13,958 nucleotides of DNA from an uncultured Haloferula sp. (GCA_946481625.1 CAMLOZ010000021.1:1-13958), one strand, 5' to 3'. Shown: positions 1 to 7,596, counted from the stretch's first letter. Program-made: numbers and translations. Notes: generated by a model from the sequence alone, not told the origin.

Positions 1-2
1 TG

Positions 3-3000
3 AACGTCCGTTCGAACCGCTTCAACCTGGGAGAAAAGGGTCTGGGCGTGCTGAACCTCACGGATGGCTTGATCGTGCATGGCAGCGGCCAGCTGATCGC
101 GGGCAACCGTGACAACGGAAACGAGTCCGGCCCGGCCGCGAGCGGGGTGATCAATCAATCGGGCGGCACCTTCACGAACGAGAGCGAAGTGTGGATCGGC
201 TTCGGCGTGAACGGCGACAACACCGACGCCGGCACCTTCAACCTGACTGGAGGCACCTTCAACGTGCGCCGTTGGTTCGTGATGGGTCGCACGGGTGGCG
301 AAGGGACCCTCAATGTCTCCGGAGCGAACACCTTGCTCGCAAAGTCGAGCGAAGACGGGCACATGATCCTCGGCGACGTCGCGGGCGGGAACAATCCGAA
401 GGGCACCGTGAACCAGAACGGCGGGACGGTACAGATCGGTTCCGAATGCTGGATCGGCCAAGTGGCGACCTCCACGGGGGTTTACAATCTGAACAGCGGC
501 ACGATCCTCACGAACAACTGGTTTTCCTCCGGCCGTGCAGGTGGTACCGGCACTTTCAACATGACCGGCGGCACATTCGTGAAGACCGGCGGTGGCGGAA
601 TTTCGATCGGTGGTGGCGGCGGTGCCTCCGACGGCACATGGAATCACAGCGGCGGCTTGATCGAGGTCCGGGATGGCGAGGTGTACGTGGGTGAAAACGG
701 CACGGGCATCGGCCGCTACACGCTCTCCGGCACGGGCGAACTGCGGGTCGGAAACCTGATCGTCTCGCGGAACGACACGGTGGACGGGGTGCTGAACCTG
801 GACGGCGGAACGCTGAAGGTGGCGCGGATTTTCCGCAATGCCACCGATGTGAACGCGCTGGGGACGGCGAACTTCAACGGCACGGCGATCACCGCGACGC
901 GGCATGAAGCGAACTTCATCTCCGGCCTGACCACTGCGGAGGTGAAGGCGGGCGGGCTGGTGCTCAATACGGACACCTACAACCTCTCGACACCGCAGAT
1001 CTTCACCGGAGCCGGCGGGATCACGAAGTCGGGGCTTGGCAGCCTGACGATCAACGCGCCCTTCGATGCGACGGGAGCGACGGCGGTGACGGGCGGTTTG
1101 CTGGCAATCAACAACGGCACCATGAGCGGATCCTCGCTGACGCTTTCGGACGGGGGAATGATCGCGGGTGACAACTCGGTGATCGCGGCCCCGGCGACGG
1201 TGGCGGCAAGCGGCGGTGCGATCGTGCACAACACGGCGAACTTCCTGCCGCTTGGCTTCGGCGACCTGACCTTGAACGGCCCGACACGGCTTGATTTCTC
1301 CGATGCCAGCCTGGCTCCCGGTACCTACACGGTGGCGACCTACACGGGCACGCTGACGGGCGGCGCGAACCTGAAGCTGAGCCGGCCCGGCTCCATCAGC
1401 CTCGCGACGCCGGGTGAGATCCAAGTGACGGTGGACGGGACGCGGGCGCTCACCTGGACCGGTGCGGCGGACACGACCTGGGACATCTTCACGACCGCGA
1501 ACTGGAACGACGGCGTGGGTACGGTCGCGTTCGGCCAAGGGGATACCGTGGAATTCGGCGATCCCGCGGGTGCGGCTCCGATCAGCATCACCGGGCCGGT
1601 GCGGCCTTCGGCGGTGACGCTCAACAACAGCGCGGGCAACACGATCACGCTACAGGCGGGTAACGCCTCCGCGGAGATCACCGGCAACGTTGTGGTGACC
1701 AAGTCGGGCGCGGGCAAGGCGATCCTGGATGTGGATGCAACGCTGGATGCCTCGTCGTTCGTGGACATCACGGAAGGCGAACTGCAGGTGGGCAACGGCG
1801 GGACGACCGGTTCGCTGGGGCAGGCGACGGTGACCAACGGCGGCGTGCTGCACTTCAACCTGAACCGCGACCGGATCGTGACGAACGCGATCTCCGGTGT
1901 GGGCAGCGGCAGTTTCGTGAAGAGCGGCACCGGCAACGTGACCCTCACCGCCGCTTTCGGCAACCCGGGTACGACGACGGTGAACGCGGGGCGCCTGACG
2001 CTGGTGACTCCTGCGATCCTGACGGGGACCGGAACGACCATCGCTTCGGGGGCGGAACTCGAAGTCCGCAGCACGGCAAACCACGACGCCTACACCGGTA
2101 CCCTGAGCGGCAGCGGCAAGCTGATCAAGACGGGGGGGTCGGAGCTCTTCCTGAACGCCGACAACAGCGCCTTCACCGGTGAGATCGAATTGCGCCGCGG
2201 ACCGAACAACTCGCTGAACATCCGGCACGTGAACGCCTTGGGAAGTCCTGCCGGCAAGACGGTGGTGCATGGCCTGAACGGCACCGGCAGCCAGTCCTTG
2301 AATATCCGCAATCTCGGCGCGGGCGGTCCCTTCACGATCGCCGAGCCGATCGAACTCCGTCCGAACGCCTTCGGTCGCGCGGGGATCACTCATGAGGCGG
2401 GAACGGACAACACGCAGGTGGTGAATCTCACGGGTCCGATCACCATGGTCTCGACGGGCCGATCCGCAGTGAACTTCCGCAACTACAACCGCAGCGGCAC
2501 GATGAACATCCTGGGGGATGTGAGCGGGCAGATGGGCGGCGCGCAGTTCTTCGTGCGGAGCAACACGAGCGTGAATACCGGCGGAATCAACTTCTACGGC
2601 AGCATCAATATCTCGGACGACGCCGAGATGGTGGTGACGGAGGAACTGAGGATGCGGATCGGCGCTCCCGGCAAGACCTACTCGGGCTTCCGCACCATCC
2701 TCGCGAACGGCCATATCCGGACGCTGGTGGACAATGCGCTGCCGGCGAACCAGCCGCTCTTCCTGGGGGAGGGCAACAACGCCGTGGATAGCAAGCTGAT
2801 CCTCGGTGAGGGCGGCACCCCGGTGCAGCAGACCGTGGCGGGCATCGGCTCGAACAACACCGACCCGGATTGCCGGATCGTCGGTGGCGCGACTTCGAAC
2901 TCGACCTTCACGATGAACCTGCCGGGGAATGCGACCCTTGCGGCGCCCTTCGGCGGCGGAGCGGCGAACGAGAACAACCTGAACATCGTGAAGTCCGGGA

Positions 3001-3920
3001 TCGGCACGCTGACTCTCAGCAGCGCGCTGGCCAGCACGCTGACGGGCACCTCCACGGTAAGCGGTGGCAGCCTCTACGTGAACACGAGCATGGCCACCAG
3101 TCCGCTGACGGTGCAGGCCGGCGCGACGGCGGGCGGCAACGGCACCACCGGTGTGTTCGTAGCAAGCGGCACCCCGGGGAGCACCGCAAACGTGGCACCC
3201 GGCGCGAACAACGCGATCGGCACCCTGACCGTGAGCGGCGGCATGACCTTGGGAGCCGATTCGGCGATCAACTGGAACATCGGCACTTGGTCCGGCACGG
3301 CGGGAACGGGATATGACACCATCGCTTCGGCGGCGGGCGTGAACATCACGGCGACAAGTGCGAATCCGGTGACGATCCGGATCCAGCCGCTGGCCCTGGC
3401 CGGATTCGTGGAAGAGAACCGTAGCTTCACGCTGGCGACCACGTCTGCGGGGATCACCGGGTTCGCGGCGGACAAGTTCGTGTTCGACACGACCGGCTTC
3501 CCCGGTGCAGGCACCTTCTCGGTGCGCGTCGATGGGACGAACCTGGTGCTCGACTACACCATGCCCGTGGGCGGCGACTTCGATTCGTGGGCCGCGGACA
3601 ACGGGGTGACCGGAGGTGCGACCGGCGATTCGGACGGCGACGGCATCGTGAACCTGATCGAGTACGCCTTGAACCTGAATCCGGCCGGCTTCGACGCCAC
3701 CACCGGGGCCTTCGATGGCACCACGATCACCTTCTCCAAGCGCGCTGACGCGGTGGAGAACGGCGACGTCACCTATGCGATCGAGACTTCGTCCACGATG
3801 CTGCCGGGCTCCTGGAGCGTGGCGACGCCGACGACGAACAGCGACACGGAAATCAGCTACACGCTGCCGACGGGGCAGGGCAAGATCTTCGCCCGCCTGC
3901 AAGTGACGCAGGTCCCGTGA
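3..3920 (+). CDS. Giant beta-solenoid protein with autotransporter-associated strand repeats (5' end missing)
   Basis: The reading frame is open from the left edge (first whole codon at base 3) to TGA at 3918-3920, giving 1305 visible residues; a signal peptide would lie outside the window. The first ~300 residues are short solenoid repeats. After that come classic autotransporter-associated beta-strand repeats (PF12951/TIGR02601 type), seen as GGITKSGLGSLTINAPF, GSFVKSGTGNVTL, GKLIKTGGSELFLNADN and NIVKSGIGTLTLSSAL. A WTGAADTTWD...TANW element near residues 485-505 is typical of the same proteins. Near the C-terminus DSDGDGIVNLIEYALN is a calcium-loop-like DxDxDG segment, followed by a small strand domain (YAIETSSTM...IFARLQV). 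There is no C-terminal 12-strand barrel and no hydrophobic anchor with basic tail, so neither classical autotransport nor PEP-CTERM sorting is supported by the visible end. Role is inferred to be a cell-surface or secreted structural or adhesive protein; ligand unknown. Confidence 0.88.
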   Translation, partial: NVRSNRFNLGEKGLGVLNLTDGLIVHGSGQLIAGNRDNGNESGPAASGVINQSGGTFTNESEVWIGFGVNGDNTDAGTFNLTGGTFNVRRWFVMGRTGGEGTLNVSGANTLLAKSSEDGHMILGDVAGGNNPKGTVNQNGGTVQIGSECWIGQVATSTGVYNLNSGTILTNNWFSSGRAGGTGTFNMTGGTFVKTGGGGISIGGGGGASDGTWNHSGGLIEVRDGEVYVGENGTGIGRYTLSGTGELRVGNLIVSRNDTVDGVLNLDGGTLKVARIFRNATDVNALGTANFNGTAITATRHEANFISGLTTAEVKAGGLVLNTDTYNLSTPQIFTGAGGITKSGLGSLTINAPFDATGATAVTGGLLAINNGTMSGSSLTLSDGGMIAGDNSVIAAPATVAASGGAIVHNTANFLPLGFGDLTLNGPTRLDFSDASLAPGTYTVATYTGTLTGGANLKLSRPGSISLATPGEIQVTVDGTRALTWTGAADTTWDIFTTANWNDGVGTVAFGQGDTVEFGDPAGAAPISITGPVRPSAVTLNNSAGNTITLQAGNASAEITGNVVVTKSGAGKAILDVDATLDASSFVDITEGELQVGNGGTTGSLGQATVTNGGVLHFNLNRDRIVTNAISGVGSGSFVKSGTGNVTLTAAFGNPGTTTVNAGRLTLVTPAILTGTGTTIASGAELEVRSTANHDAYTGTLSGSGKLIKTGGSELFLNADNSAFTGEIELRRGPNNSLNIRHVNALGSPAGKTVVHGLNGTGSQSLNIRNLGAGGPFTIAEPIELRPNAFGRAGITHEAGTDNTQVVNLTGPITMVSTGRSAVNFRNYNRSGTMNILGDVSGQMGGAQFFVRSNTSVNTGGINFYGSINISDDAEMVVTEELRMRIGAPGKTYSGFRTILANGHIRTLVDNALPANQPLFLGEGNNAVDSKLILGEGGTPVQQTVAGIGSNNTDPDCRIVGGATSNSTFTMNLPGNATLAAPFGGGAANENNLNIVKSGIGTLTLSSALASTLTGTSTVSGGSLYVNTSMATSPLTVQAGATAGGNGTTGVFVASGTPGSTANVAPGANNAIGTLTVSGGMTLGADSAINWNIGTWSGTAGTGYDTIASAAGVNITATSANPVTIRIQPLALAGFVEENRSFTLATTSAGITGFAADKFVFDTTGFPGAGTFSVRVDGTNLVLDYTMPVGGDFDSWAADNGVTGGATGDSDGDGIVNLIEYALNLNPAGFDATTGAFDGTTITFSKRADAVENGDVTYAIETSSTMLPGSWSVATPTTNSDTEISYTLPTGQGKIFARLQVTQVP
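45..884 (+). repeat. Degenerate ~24-33 residue solenoid repeats inside the giant protein
   Basis: The encoded protein repeats a pattern G-(T/V)-(F/L/V/Y)-N-x-(S/T/N)-G-G-T, followed by a variable strand and a (W/M/I/V)-(I/V/L/F)-x-G turn. Examples are GVLNLTDG, GVINQSGGTF, GTFNLTGGTF, GTLNVSGANT, GTVNQNGGTV, GVYNLNSGTI, GTFNMTGGTF, GTWNHSGGLI, GRYTLSGTGE, GVLNLDGGTL and GTANFNGT. Unit lengths that I counted are mostly 24-28 residues, with one of 33. Regular Asn and Gly positions suggest a right-handed beta-helix. The DNA of the units is diverged, so this is an old protein repeat and not a recent tandem duplication. Confidence 0.8.
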
Positions 3921-3948
3921 GGTACTAGAGAAATCGTAGGTTGATCAT

Positions 3949-3980
3949 GAGCCGCCCGGTGAAAGCCGGGCGGCTCTTTC
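3949..3980 (+). terminator. Intrinsic terminator of the giant protein gene
   Basis: A perfect 11-base-pair stem GAGCCGCCCGG (3949-3959) / CCGGGCGGCTC (3966-3976) with the 6-base loop TGAAAG starts 28 bases after the stop codon and is followed by TTTCCGTT. The T-tract is short, but the stem is strong and G+C rich. On the other strand no T-run follows the stem, so it best fits the plus-strand gene. Confidence 0.8.
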
Positions 3981-4008
3981 CGTTCAGGAGCAGGTGAGGG
4001 TGCCGGAC

Positions 4009-4026
4009 GGGGACAGGAGTGTCCCC
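4009..4026 (-). terminator. Stem-loop just downstream of prfC, possible terminator
   Basis: GGGGACA (4009-4015) and TGTCCCC (4020-4026) form a perfect 7-base-pair stem with the tetraloop GGAG (CTCC on the minus strand). It lies 25 bases past the prfC stop codon. No T-run follows on the minus strand, so it may protect the 3' end or assist factor-dependent termination instead of acting as a classical intrinsic terminator. Confidence 0.4.
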
Positions 4027-4051
4027 TCTCCTTATGGCTGGCGCGGAGGCG

Positions 4052-5638
4052 TCACTTCACGAGGCGCTCGGCGAGGTCCCAGTTCTCGTGGTAGCGCTTG
4101 AAGCTGCGGAGCGCCCATTCGGCTTCGGCAAGGACGACCCAGTGGCCGGCGGAGTCCTTGGCGAGGGTGCAGCCGCCGGGGAGGTCGTCGGTGGGCGCGT
4201 TGGCACCGGTGACCGGTTGGCCATCGGCCATGAGCCAGCGGATGACGGTCCAGGGGCTGTGCTCGAGGACGACCTCGGCACCGTATTCGGACTCGAGGCG
4301 GTACTTGAGGACTTCGAACTGGAGCGGGCCGACCGCTCCCAGCAGCAGGGTGGTGCCGGCGGCGCTCTCGAACAACTGGGTCACGCCTTCGCGGACGAGC
4401 TGGTCCATGCCTGCACGGAAGCGCTTGGCGGTGGCGGTGCTGCGGCCGCGGATGGTGGCGAAGCACTCGGGCGGGAAGATCGGGATCTCATCGAACTTGA
4501 TCGAGGAATCGGTGGTGAGGGTGTCGCCGATTTCGAAGGGCTGGTTGCCGACGAGGCCGACGACATCGCCGGCGTAGGCCTCGTCCACGATTTCCCGCTC
4601 CTGGGCGAAGAGCTTCTGCGAATTCGAGAGGCGGATCTGCTTGGCGGCGGAGCCGTGCCAGACCTGCATGTCGCGCTCGAACTTGCCCGAGACGATGCGG
4701 ATGAAGGCCATCCGGTCGCGGTGTTTCGGGTTCATGTTCGCCTGGATTTTGAAGACGAAGCCGCTGAAGCGCTTGTCCTCCGGCTCGATCAGGGTGTCCC
4801 CCGACATGCGTCCCGCCGGCTCGGGTGCCATCGCAAGGAAGCCGTCCAGCAAGAGTTGGATGCCGAAGTTGTTGGCGGCGGAGCCGAAGAAGACCGGGGT
4901 CAATTCGCCCTTGAGGACGCGTTCCTGGTCGAAGGGAGCCCCGGCGATGTCGAGAAGCTCCATTTCCTCGATCGCCTTGTCCACGAGGTCGCCGTCGACG
5001 TGCTCGCGCACGGCGGGATCGGTCAGGCCCAGGACGGAAACCGGGGCGCGGTAGGCACCGGCCTTGGTCTTTTCGAAGAGATTCAGTTGGCCGTCGCGAC
5101 GCTGGATGACGCCGCGGAAGCGGGGACCGTCGCCGAGCGGCCAATTCATCGGGTGGGAGGCGATGCCGAGGACGTTTTCGATTTCGTCCACGAGGTCGAT
5201 CGGCGGGCGGGTCGGCCGGTCGAGCTTGTTCATGAAGGTGAAGATCGGGATGCCACGCAGGCGGCAGATTTCGAAGAGCTTGCGGGTCCGGGCTTCGACG
5301 CCCTTGCCGGCATCGACGACCATGATCACGGCATCGACGGCGGTGAGCACGCGGTAGGTGTCTTCCGAGAAGTCCTCGTGGCCCGGGGTATCGAGGAGGT
5401 TAACATGGAAGCCGCCGTATTGGAACTGGAGGACGGTGGATGAGATCGAAATGCCGCGTTGCTTTTCCAGCTCCATCCAGTCGGAGGTGGTCGCGCGGCG
5501 GTCGCGGCGGGAGGTCACGCTGCCGGCGAGGTCGATGGCACCGCCGTAGAGGAGGAACTTCTCGGTGAGCGTGGTCTTGCCGGCATCCGGGTGGGAGATG
5601 ATGGCGAGGGTGCGGCGGATGGAAGAAGGATGGGACAC
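4052..5638 (-). CDS. prfC: Peptide chain release factor 3 (RF3), translational GTPase
   Basis: RF3 is a cytoplasmic GTPase that removes RF1/RF2 from the ribosome after peptide release. All G motifs are present: P-loop SHPDAGKT (residues 15-22), the RGISIS switch (61-66), DTPGHEDF (83-90), NKLD (137-140) and a GSA segment in FFGSAANNFG. DAGKTTLTEK, TSDWMELEKQRGIS and GHEDFSEDTYR are diagnostic of RF3 as against EF-G. With GTG at 5638-5636 as start the protein has 528 residues, matching the usual ~529; the frame stays open 102 codons further upstream, but that part is Pro/Arg-rich and unlike any RF3. A second in-frame GTG lies seven codons upstream (about 5659). No Shine-Dalgarno sequence is visible; the leader is C-rich. 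The gene converges on the giant protein gene and stands alone. Confidence 0.95.
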   Translation of the reverse strand: MSHPSSIRRTLAIISHPDAGKTTLTEKFLLYGGAIDLAGSVTSRRDRRATTSDWMELEKQRGISISSTVLQFQYGGFHVNLLDTPGHEDFSEDTYRVLTAVDAVIMVVDAGKGVEARTRKLFEICRLRGIPIFTFMNKLDRPTRPPIDLVDEIENVLGIASHPMNWPLGDGPRFRGVIQRRDGQLNLFEKTKAGAYRAPVSVLGLTDPAVREHVDGDLVDKAIEEMELLDIAGAPFDQERVLKGELTPVFFGSAANNFGIQLLLDGFLAMAPEPAGRMSGDTLIEPEDKRFSGFVFKIQANMNPKHRDRMAFIRIVSGKFERDMQVWHGSAAKQIRLSNSQKLFAQEREIVDEAYAGDVVGLVGNQPFEIGDTLTTDSSIKFDEIPIFPPECFATIRGRSTATAKRFRAGMDQLVREGVTQLFESAAGTTLLLGAVGPLQFEVLKYRLESEYGAEVVLEHSPWTVIRWLMADGQPVTGANAPTDDLPGGCTLAKDSAGHWVVLAEAEWALRSFKRYHENWDLAERLVK

Positions 5639-5930
5639 GGCGGGCGGGGAGGGAAACACGGGGCCCGGGCGCTGCCAAGACCGATCCCGGGCGGCCCGGC
5701 GACGCCAATCCGGGCAACTAGACGTCACAAATTCAAAGGGGCGCGAGCGGGCCGGGGAGTCCGTACGGGTCGGTGGTCGCATTCGATGGCAGAGCGGGGA
5801 GCTTGGCCGCGCGCGATGCCGGGCCGGGCGGGCAGGTCCTGGAGGCGTTCCGGCCGCTGCACTTCGGGGAATCTCGGGAGGGGGTAATTTCAGAGTTTTG
5901 GCGGTGAATTGCTTTCCTCGGAAGAGCGGC
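5639..5930. other. Gene-free leader between prfC and the dyad region
   Basis: No convincing gene was found in these 292 bases. Open frames run through them on both strands, but their products are low-complexity Arg/Pro/Gly sequences typical of GC-rich non-coding DNA. One possible leader structure for prfC is GCCCGGG (5663-5669) pairing with CCCGGGC (5686-5692) across a 16-base loop. Both arms are themselves nearly palindromic, so the pairing may be accidental. I could not identify a convincing promoter for prfC. Confidence 0.5.
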
Positions 5931-5988
5931 AATTGAGACCACATCTCAATTCATTGAGATCCATGGACTTGAGACTGTTTCTCAAGTC
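5931..5988. promoter_or_regulatory. Tandem dyad operator, TTGAGA-N5-TCTCAA twice plus one half-site
   Basis: Dyad 1 is AATTGAGA (5931-5938) - CCACA - TCTCAATT (5944-5951). Dyad 2 is GACTTGAGA (5966-5974) - CTGTT - TCTCAAGTC (5980-5988). Both are perfect and share the core TTGAGA-N5-TCTCAA, with centres 36 bases apart. Between them another TTGAGA (5954-5959) makes an overlapping dyad ATCTCAAT-TC-ATTGAGAT (5943-5960). The five hexamers begin at 5933, 5944, 5954, 5969 and 5980, steps of 11, 10, 15 and 11. Repeated dyads with helical spacing point to cooperative binding of a dimeric repressor or activator. The block ends 64 bases before the four-cysteine gene and about 290 bases upstream of prfC, so the former is the likelier target. 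The regulator is unknown; the 7-1-7-like geometry recalls Fur-type boxes, but the central bases do not match one. Confidence 0.65.
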
Positions 5989-6052
5989 ATCCTTTGCTTG
6001 CGGTGAGTTAGAAAAGGGTTCATCTTCCGGTGTTCATTTCCCAACTGATCTT

Positions 6053-6247
6053 ATGCAAATTCAAACCATTACCCGTGCCTGCGCCGCCTGCGTTCACTGG
6101 AACAAGATGGAGGACGACCATGGCGAGTGCCGCCGTCATGCTCCGCAAACCGTAGCCTTTGAAGTCGATGATGAAGTGAAGTTCGAATCCATGTTCCCCG
6201 TCACCGCTGCCGAGGATTGGTGCGGCGACTTCACGAAAGCGGACTGA
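6053..6247 (+). CDS. Small four-cysteine protein, probably metal-binding
   Basis: The 64-residue product contains exactly four cysteines: C10 and C13 in RACAACVHW, C26 in GECRRHAP and C57 in DWCGDF. This C-x2-C ... GECRRHAP ... DWCG(E/D)F arrangement matches a family of small bacterial proteins annotated only as hypothetical. Binding of zinc or an iron-sulfur centre is inferred from the cysteine pattern and has not been shown. No signal peptide or membrane segment is present. ATG 6053 was chosen because it sits just before the first conserved cysteine; in-frame upstream starts (for example ATG 5963) would translate through the dyad operator. No Shine-Dalgarno sequence is visible. It is a single-gene unit with its own terminator and a conspicuous upstream dyad array, so it is probably regulated on its own. 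Confidence 0.75.
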   Translation: MQIQTITRACAACVHWNKMEDDHGECRRHAPQTVAFEVDDEVKFESMFPVTAAEDWCGDFTKAD

Positions 6248-6295
6248 CAACCAGCCTCCCCGCCTGCACCTGCAAGCGGGCGCATGCCCTCCCTG

Positions 6296-6328
6296 AAACG
6301 CCCCGCTGCAAGGATCGGGGCGTTTTCC
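6296..6328 (+). terminator. Intrinsic terminator of the four-cysteine gene
   Basis: AAACGCCCCG (6296-6305) and CGGGGCGTTT (6316-6325) form a perfect 10-base-pair stem with a 10-base loop, ending in TTTT (6323-6326). It lies 48 bases after the stop codon and separates this gene from the oxidoreductase gene. Confidence 0.8.
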
Positions 6329-6381
6329 ATGTACTGGGGGAGGAAGATTCGGAGAGGCGGGGCTTGTCGCGGAGAGGAATC

Positions 6382-6390
6382 TGAAATAAT
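6382..6390 (+). promoter_or_regulatory. Candidate extended -10 promoter for the Gfo/Idh/MocA gene
   Basis: TGAAATAAT (6382-6390) reads as an extended -10 box, TG-n-AATAAT, with five of six matches to TATAAT. TTGTCG at 6364-6369 could be a weak -35 box, but the 15-base spacing is short. It lies after the preceding terminator and 32 bases before the ATG, a reasonable leader length. Sequence resemblance only. Confidence 0.35.
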
Positions 6391-6422
6391 CCGTCACTCT
6401 CAGTCGTTTTACCGCCCCGATC

Positions 6423-7499
6423 ATGCAGAATTCCATCCGCGTTTTATGTGTAGGAGCCGGCCACATGGGCCGCTCGCACGCGCTTGCCTACCATCGCATT
6501 CCCGGTTTCGAGATTTGCGGGATCGTGACCCGTTCGGCGGGGAGCCGGGGCAAGCTGAATGCGGAACTGGGCGGCGGGTACGCGGAATTCGCGGACTTTT
6601 ATGAGGCGCTGGCAGCGACCAAGCCGGACGCCGTGAGCATTTCGACGTATCCGGACACGCACGGGCCATATGCGGAGGCGGCCTTCGAGGCGGGGTGTCA
6701 TGTCTTCATCGAGAAGCCGCTGGCGGAGAGCGTGGCGGCGGCGGAGGCGATCGTGGACAAGGCGAGGGCCAGCGGGAAGAAGCTGGTGATCGGCTACATC
6801 CTGCGCCACCACCCGAGCTGGATCAAATTCATCGAGATGGCGCAGACGCTCGGCAAGCCGCTGGTGATGCGGATGAACCTGAACCAGCAGTCCTTCGGCG
6901 CCAATTGGAAGACGCACAAGGCGCTGATGTCCTCGATCTCGCCGGTGGTCGATTGCGGGGTCCACTACGTGGACGTGATGTGCCAGATGACGCGCTCGCG
7001 GCCGGTGCGGGTTTCGGGGATCGGGGCGCGGCTGAGCGACGAGCTGCCGGAGGGAAAGATCAACTACGGCGCGCTCCAGGTGACCTTCGAGGACGGCTCG
7101 GTGGGCTGGTATGAGGCCGGTTGGGGCCCGATGATGAGCGAGGTGGCCTTCTTCGTGAAGGACGTGGTGGGGCCGAAGGGCTGCGCCTCGATCGTGGCCG
7201 ACAAGGCGGCGTCCGAAGGGCAGAGCTCGAACGTCGATGCGCACACGCAGACACAATCGATCCGCCTGCACCATTCGCAGCTTACGCCGGAAGGGGCTTT
7301 CGTGAAGGCCGACGAGACGGTGCGGCTCGACGACGAGCCCGATCACGACGGCCTCTGCCACCGCGAGCAGGAGTATTTCTTGAAGGCGATCCTGGAAGAT
7401 CTCGATCTGACCGACCATATGGACAACGCGGTCGCTTCGATGCGTATCGTGGCCGCGGCGGACGAAAGCTTCCGCACCGGCAAGACCATCGAGCTTTAG
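6423..7499 (+). CDS. Gfo/Idh/MocA family NAD(P)-dependent oxidoreductase
   Basis: The 358-residue product has the two-domain Gfo/Idh/MocA fold. An N-terminal Rossmann domain shows VGAGHMG (residues 10-16), and EKP (97-99) carries the lysine that usually contacts nicotinamide and substrate. The substrate domain has D177-x-G-x-H181-x-x-D184, the common DxGxHxxD active-site pattern. The enzymes typically oxidise or reduce a sugar or cyclitol hydroxyl with NAD(P); the substrate here cannot be told. No signal peptide or Tat motif is visible, so it should be cytoplasmic. It is followed 97 bases later by a 3-keto-disaccharide-hydrolase gene on the same strand, which suggests a C3-oxidation route for glycosides, though the two products are predicted to be in different compartments. 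The start follows a C-rich leader without a Shine-Dalgarno sequence. Confidence 0.9.
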   Translation: MQNSIRVLCVGAGHMGRSHALAYHRIPGFEICGIVTRSAGSRGKLNAELGGGYAEFADFYEALAATKPDAVSISTYPDTHGPYAEAAFEAGCHVFIEKPLAESVAAAEAIVDKARASGKKLVIGYILRHHPSWIKFIEMAQTLGKPLVMRMNLNQQSFGANWKTHKALMSSISPVVDCGVHYVDVMCQMTRSRPVRVSGIGARLSDELPEGKINYGALQVTFEDGSVGWYEAGWGPMMSEVAFFVKDVVGPKGCASIVADKAASEGQSSNVDAHTQTQSIRLHHSQLTPEGAFVKADETVRLDDEPDHDGLCHREQEYFLKAILEDLDLTDHMDNAVASMRIVAAADESFRTGKTIEL

Positions 7500-7537
7500 T
7501 CTCTTTCCCCGGGCCTATCGAAAGCTAGTTTCAAAAT

Positions 7538-7562
7538 ACTTGGCGCACTTGGCGACTTGGCG
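7538..7562 (+). repeat. Three direct repeats ACTTGGCG in an intergenic leader
   Basis: ACTTGGCG occurs at 7538-7545, 7547-7554 and 7555-7562, spaced 9 and 8 bases apart, in the 97-base gap between the oxidoreductase and the 3-keto hydrolase. The gap is AT-richer than its neighbours. The repeats could be a regulatory array, the mark of a dispersed short repeat, or a slippage product. They end 34 bases before the ATG at 7597. Confidence 0.7.
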
Positions 7563-7596
7563 GTTCATTCACTCACCTCATCCGATTCCCGTAACC

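Noticed and set aside
45..884. CRISPR array or recent tandem DNA repeat suggested by the regular spacing.
   Set aside because: Units are diverged at DNA level, vary in length and keep one reading frame; they are protein solenoid repeats.
1650..3902. 750-codon open frame on the minus strand, opposite the giant protein gene.
   Set aside because: Its product is Arg/His/Gly-rich without domains. It arises from strong G/C third-position bias in the sense gene, whose repeat pattern is unmistakable.
4019..5443. 474-codon open frame on the plus strand, antisense to prfC.
   Set aside because: It is a mirror of a highly conserved RF3 gene and its product is low-complexity Glu/Gly/Asp/Val. No family features.
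5639..5944. 102-codon N-terminal extension of the RF3 frame.
   Set aside because: The Pro/Arg-rich sequence is unlike any RF3, the GTG at 5638 gives the normal length, and the extension reaches into the dyad operator.
5933..5974. TTGAGA hexamers read as -35 boxes (five of six matches to TTGACA).
   Set aside because: No acceptable -10 box lies 16-18 bases downstream of any of them on either strand; the symmetric pairing fits an operator better.
5931..5988. Naming the dyads as Fur boxes.
   Set aside because: The spacing fits, but the central bases CCACA and CTGTT do not match the conserved ATnAT core, so no regulator is assigned.
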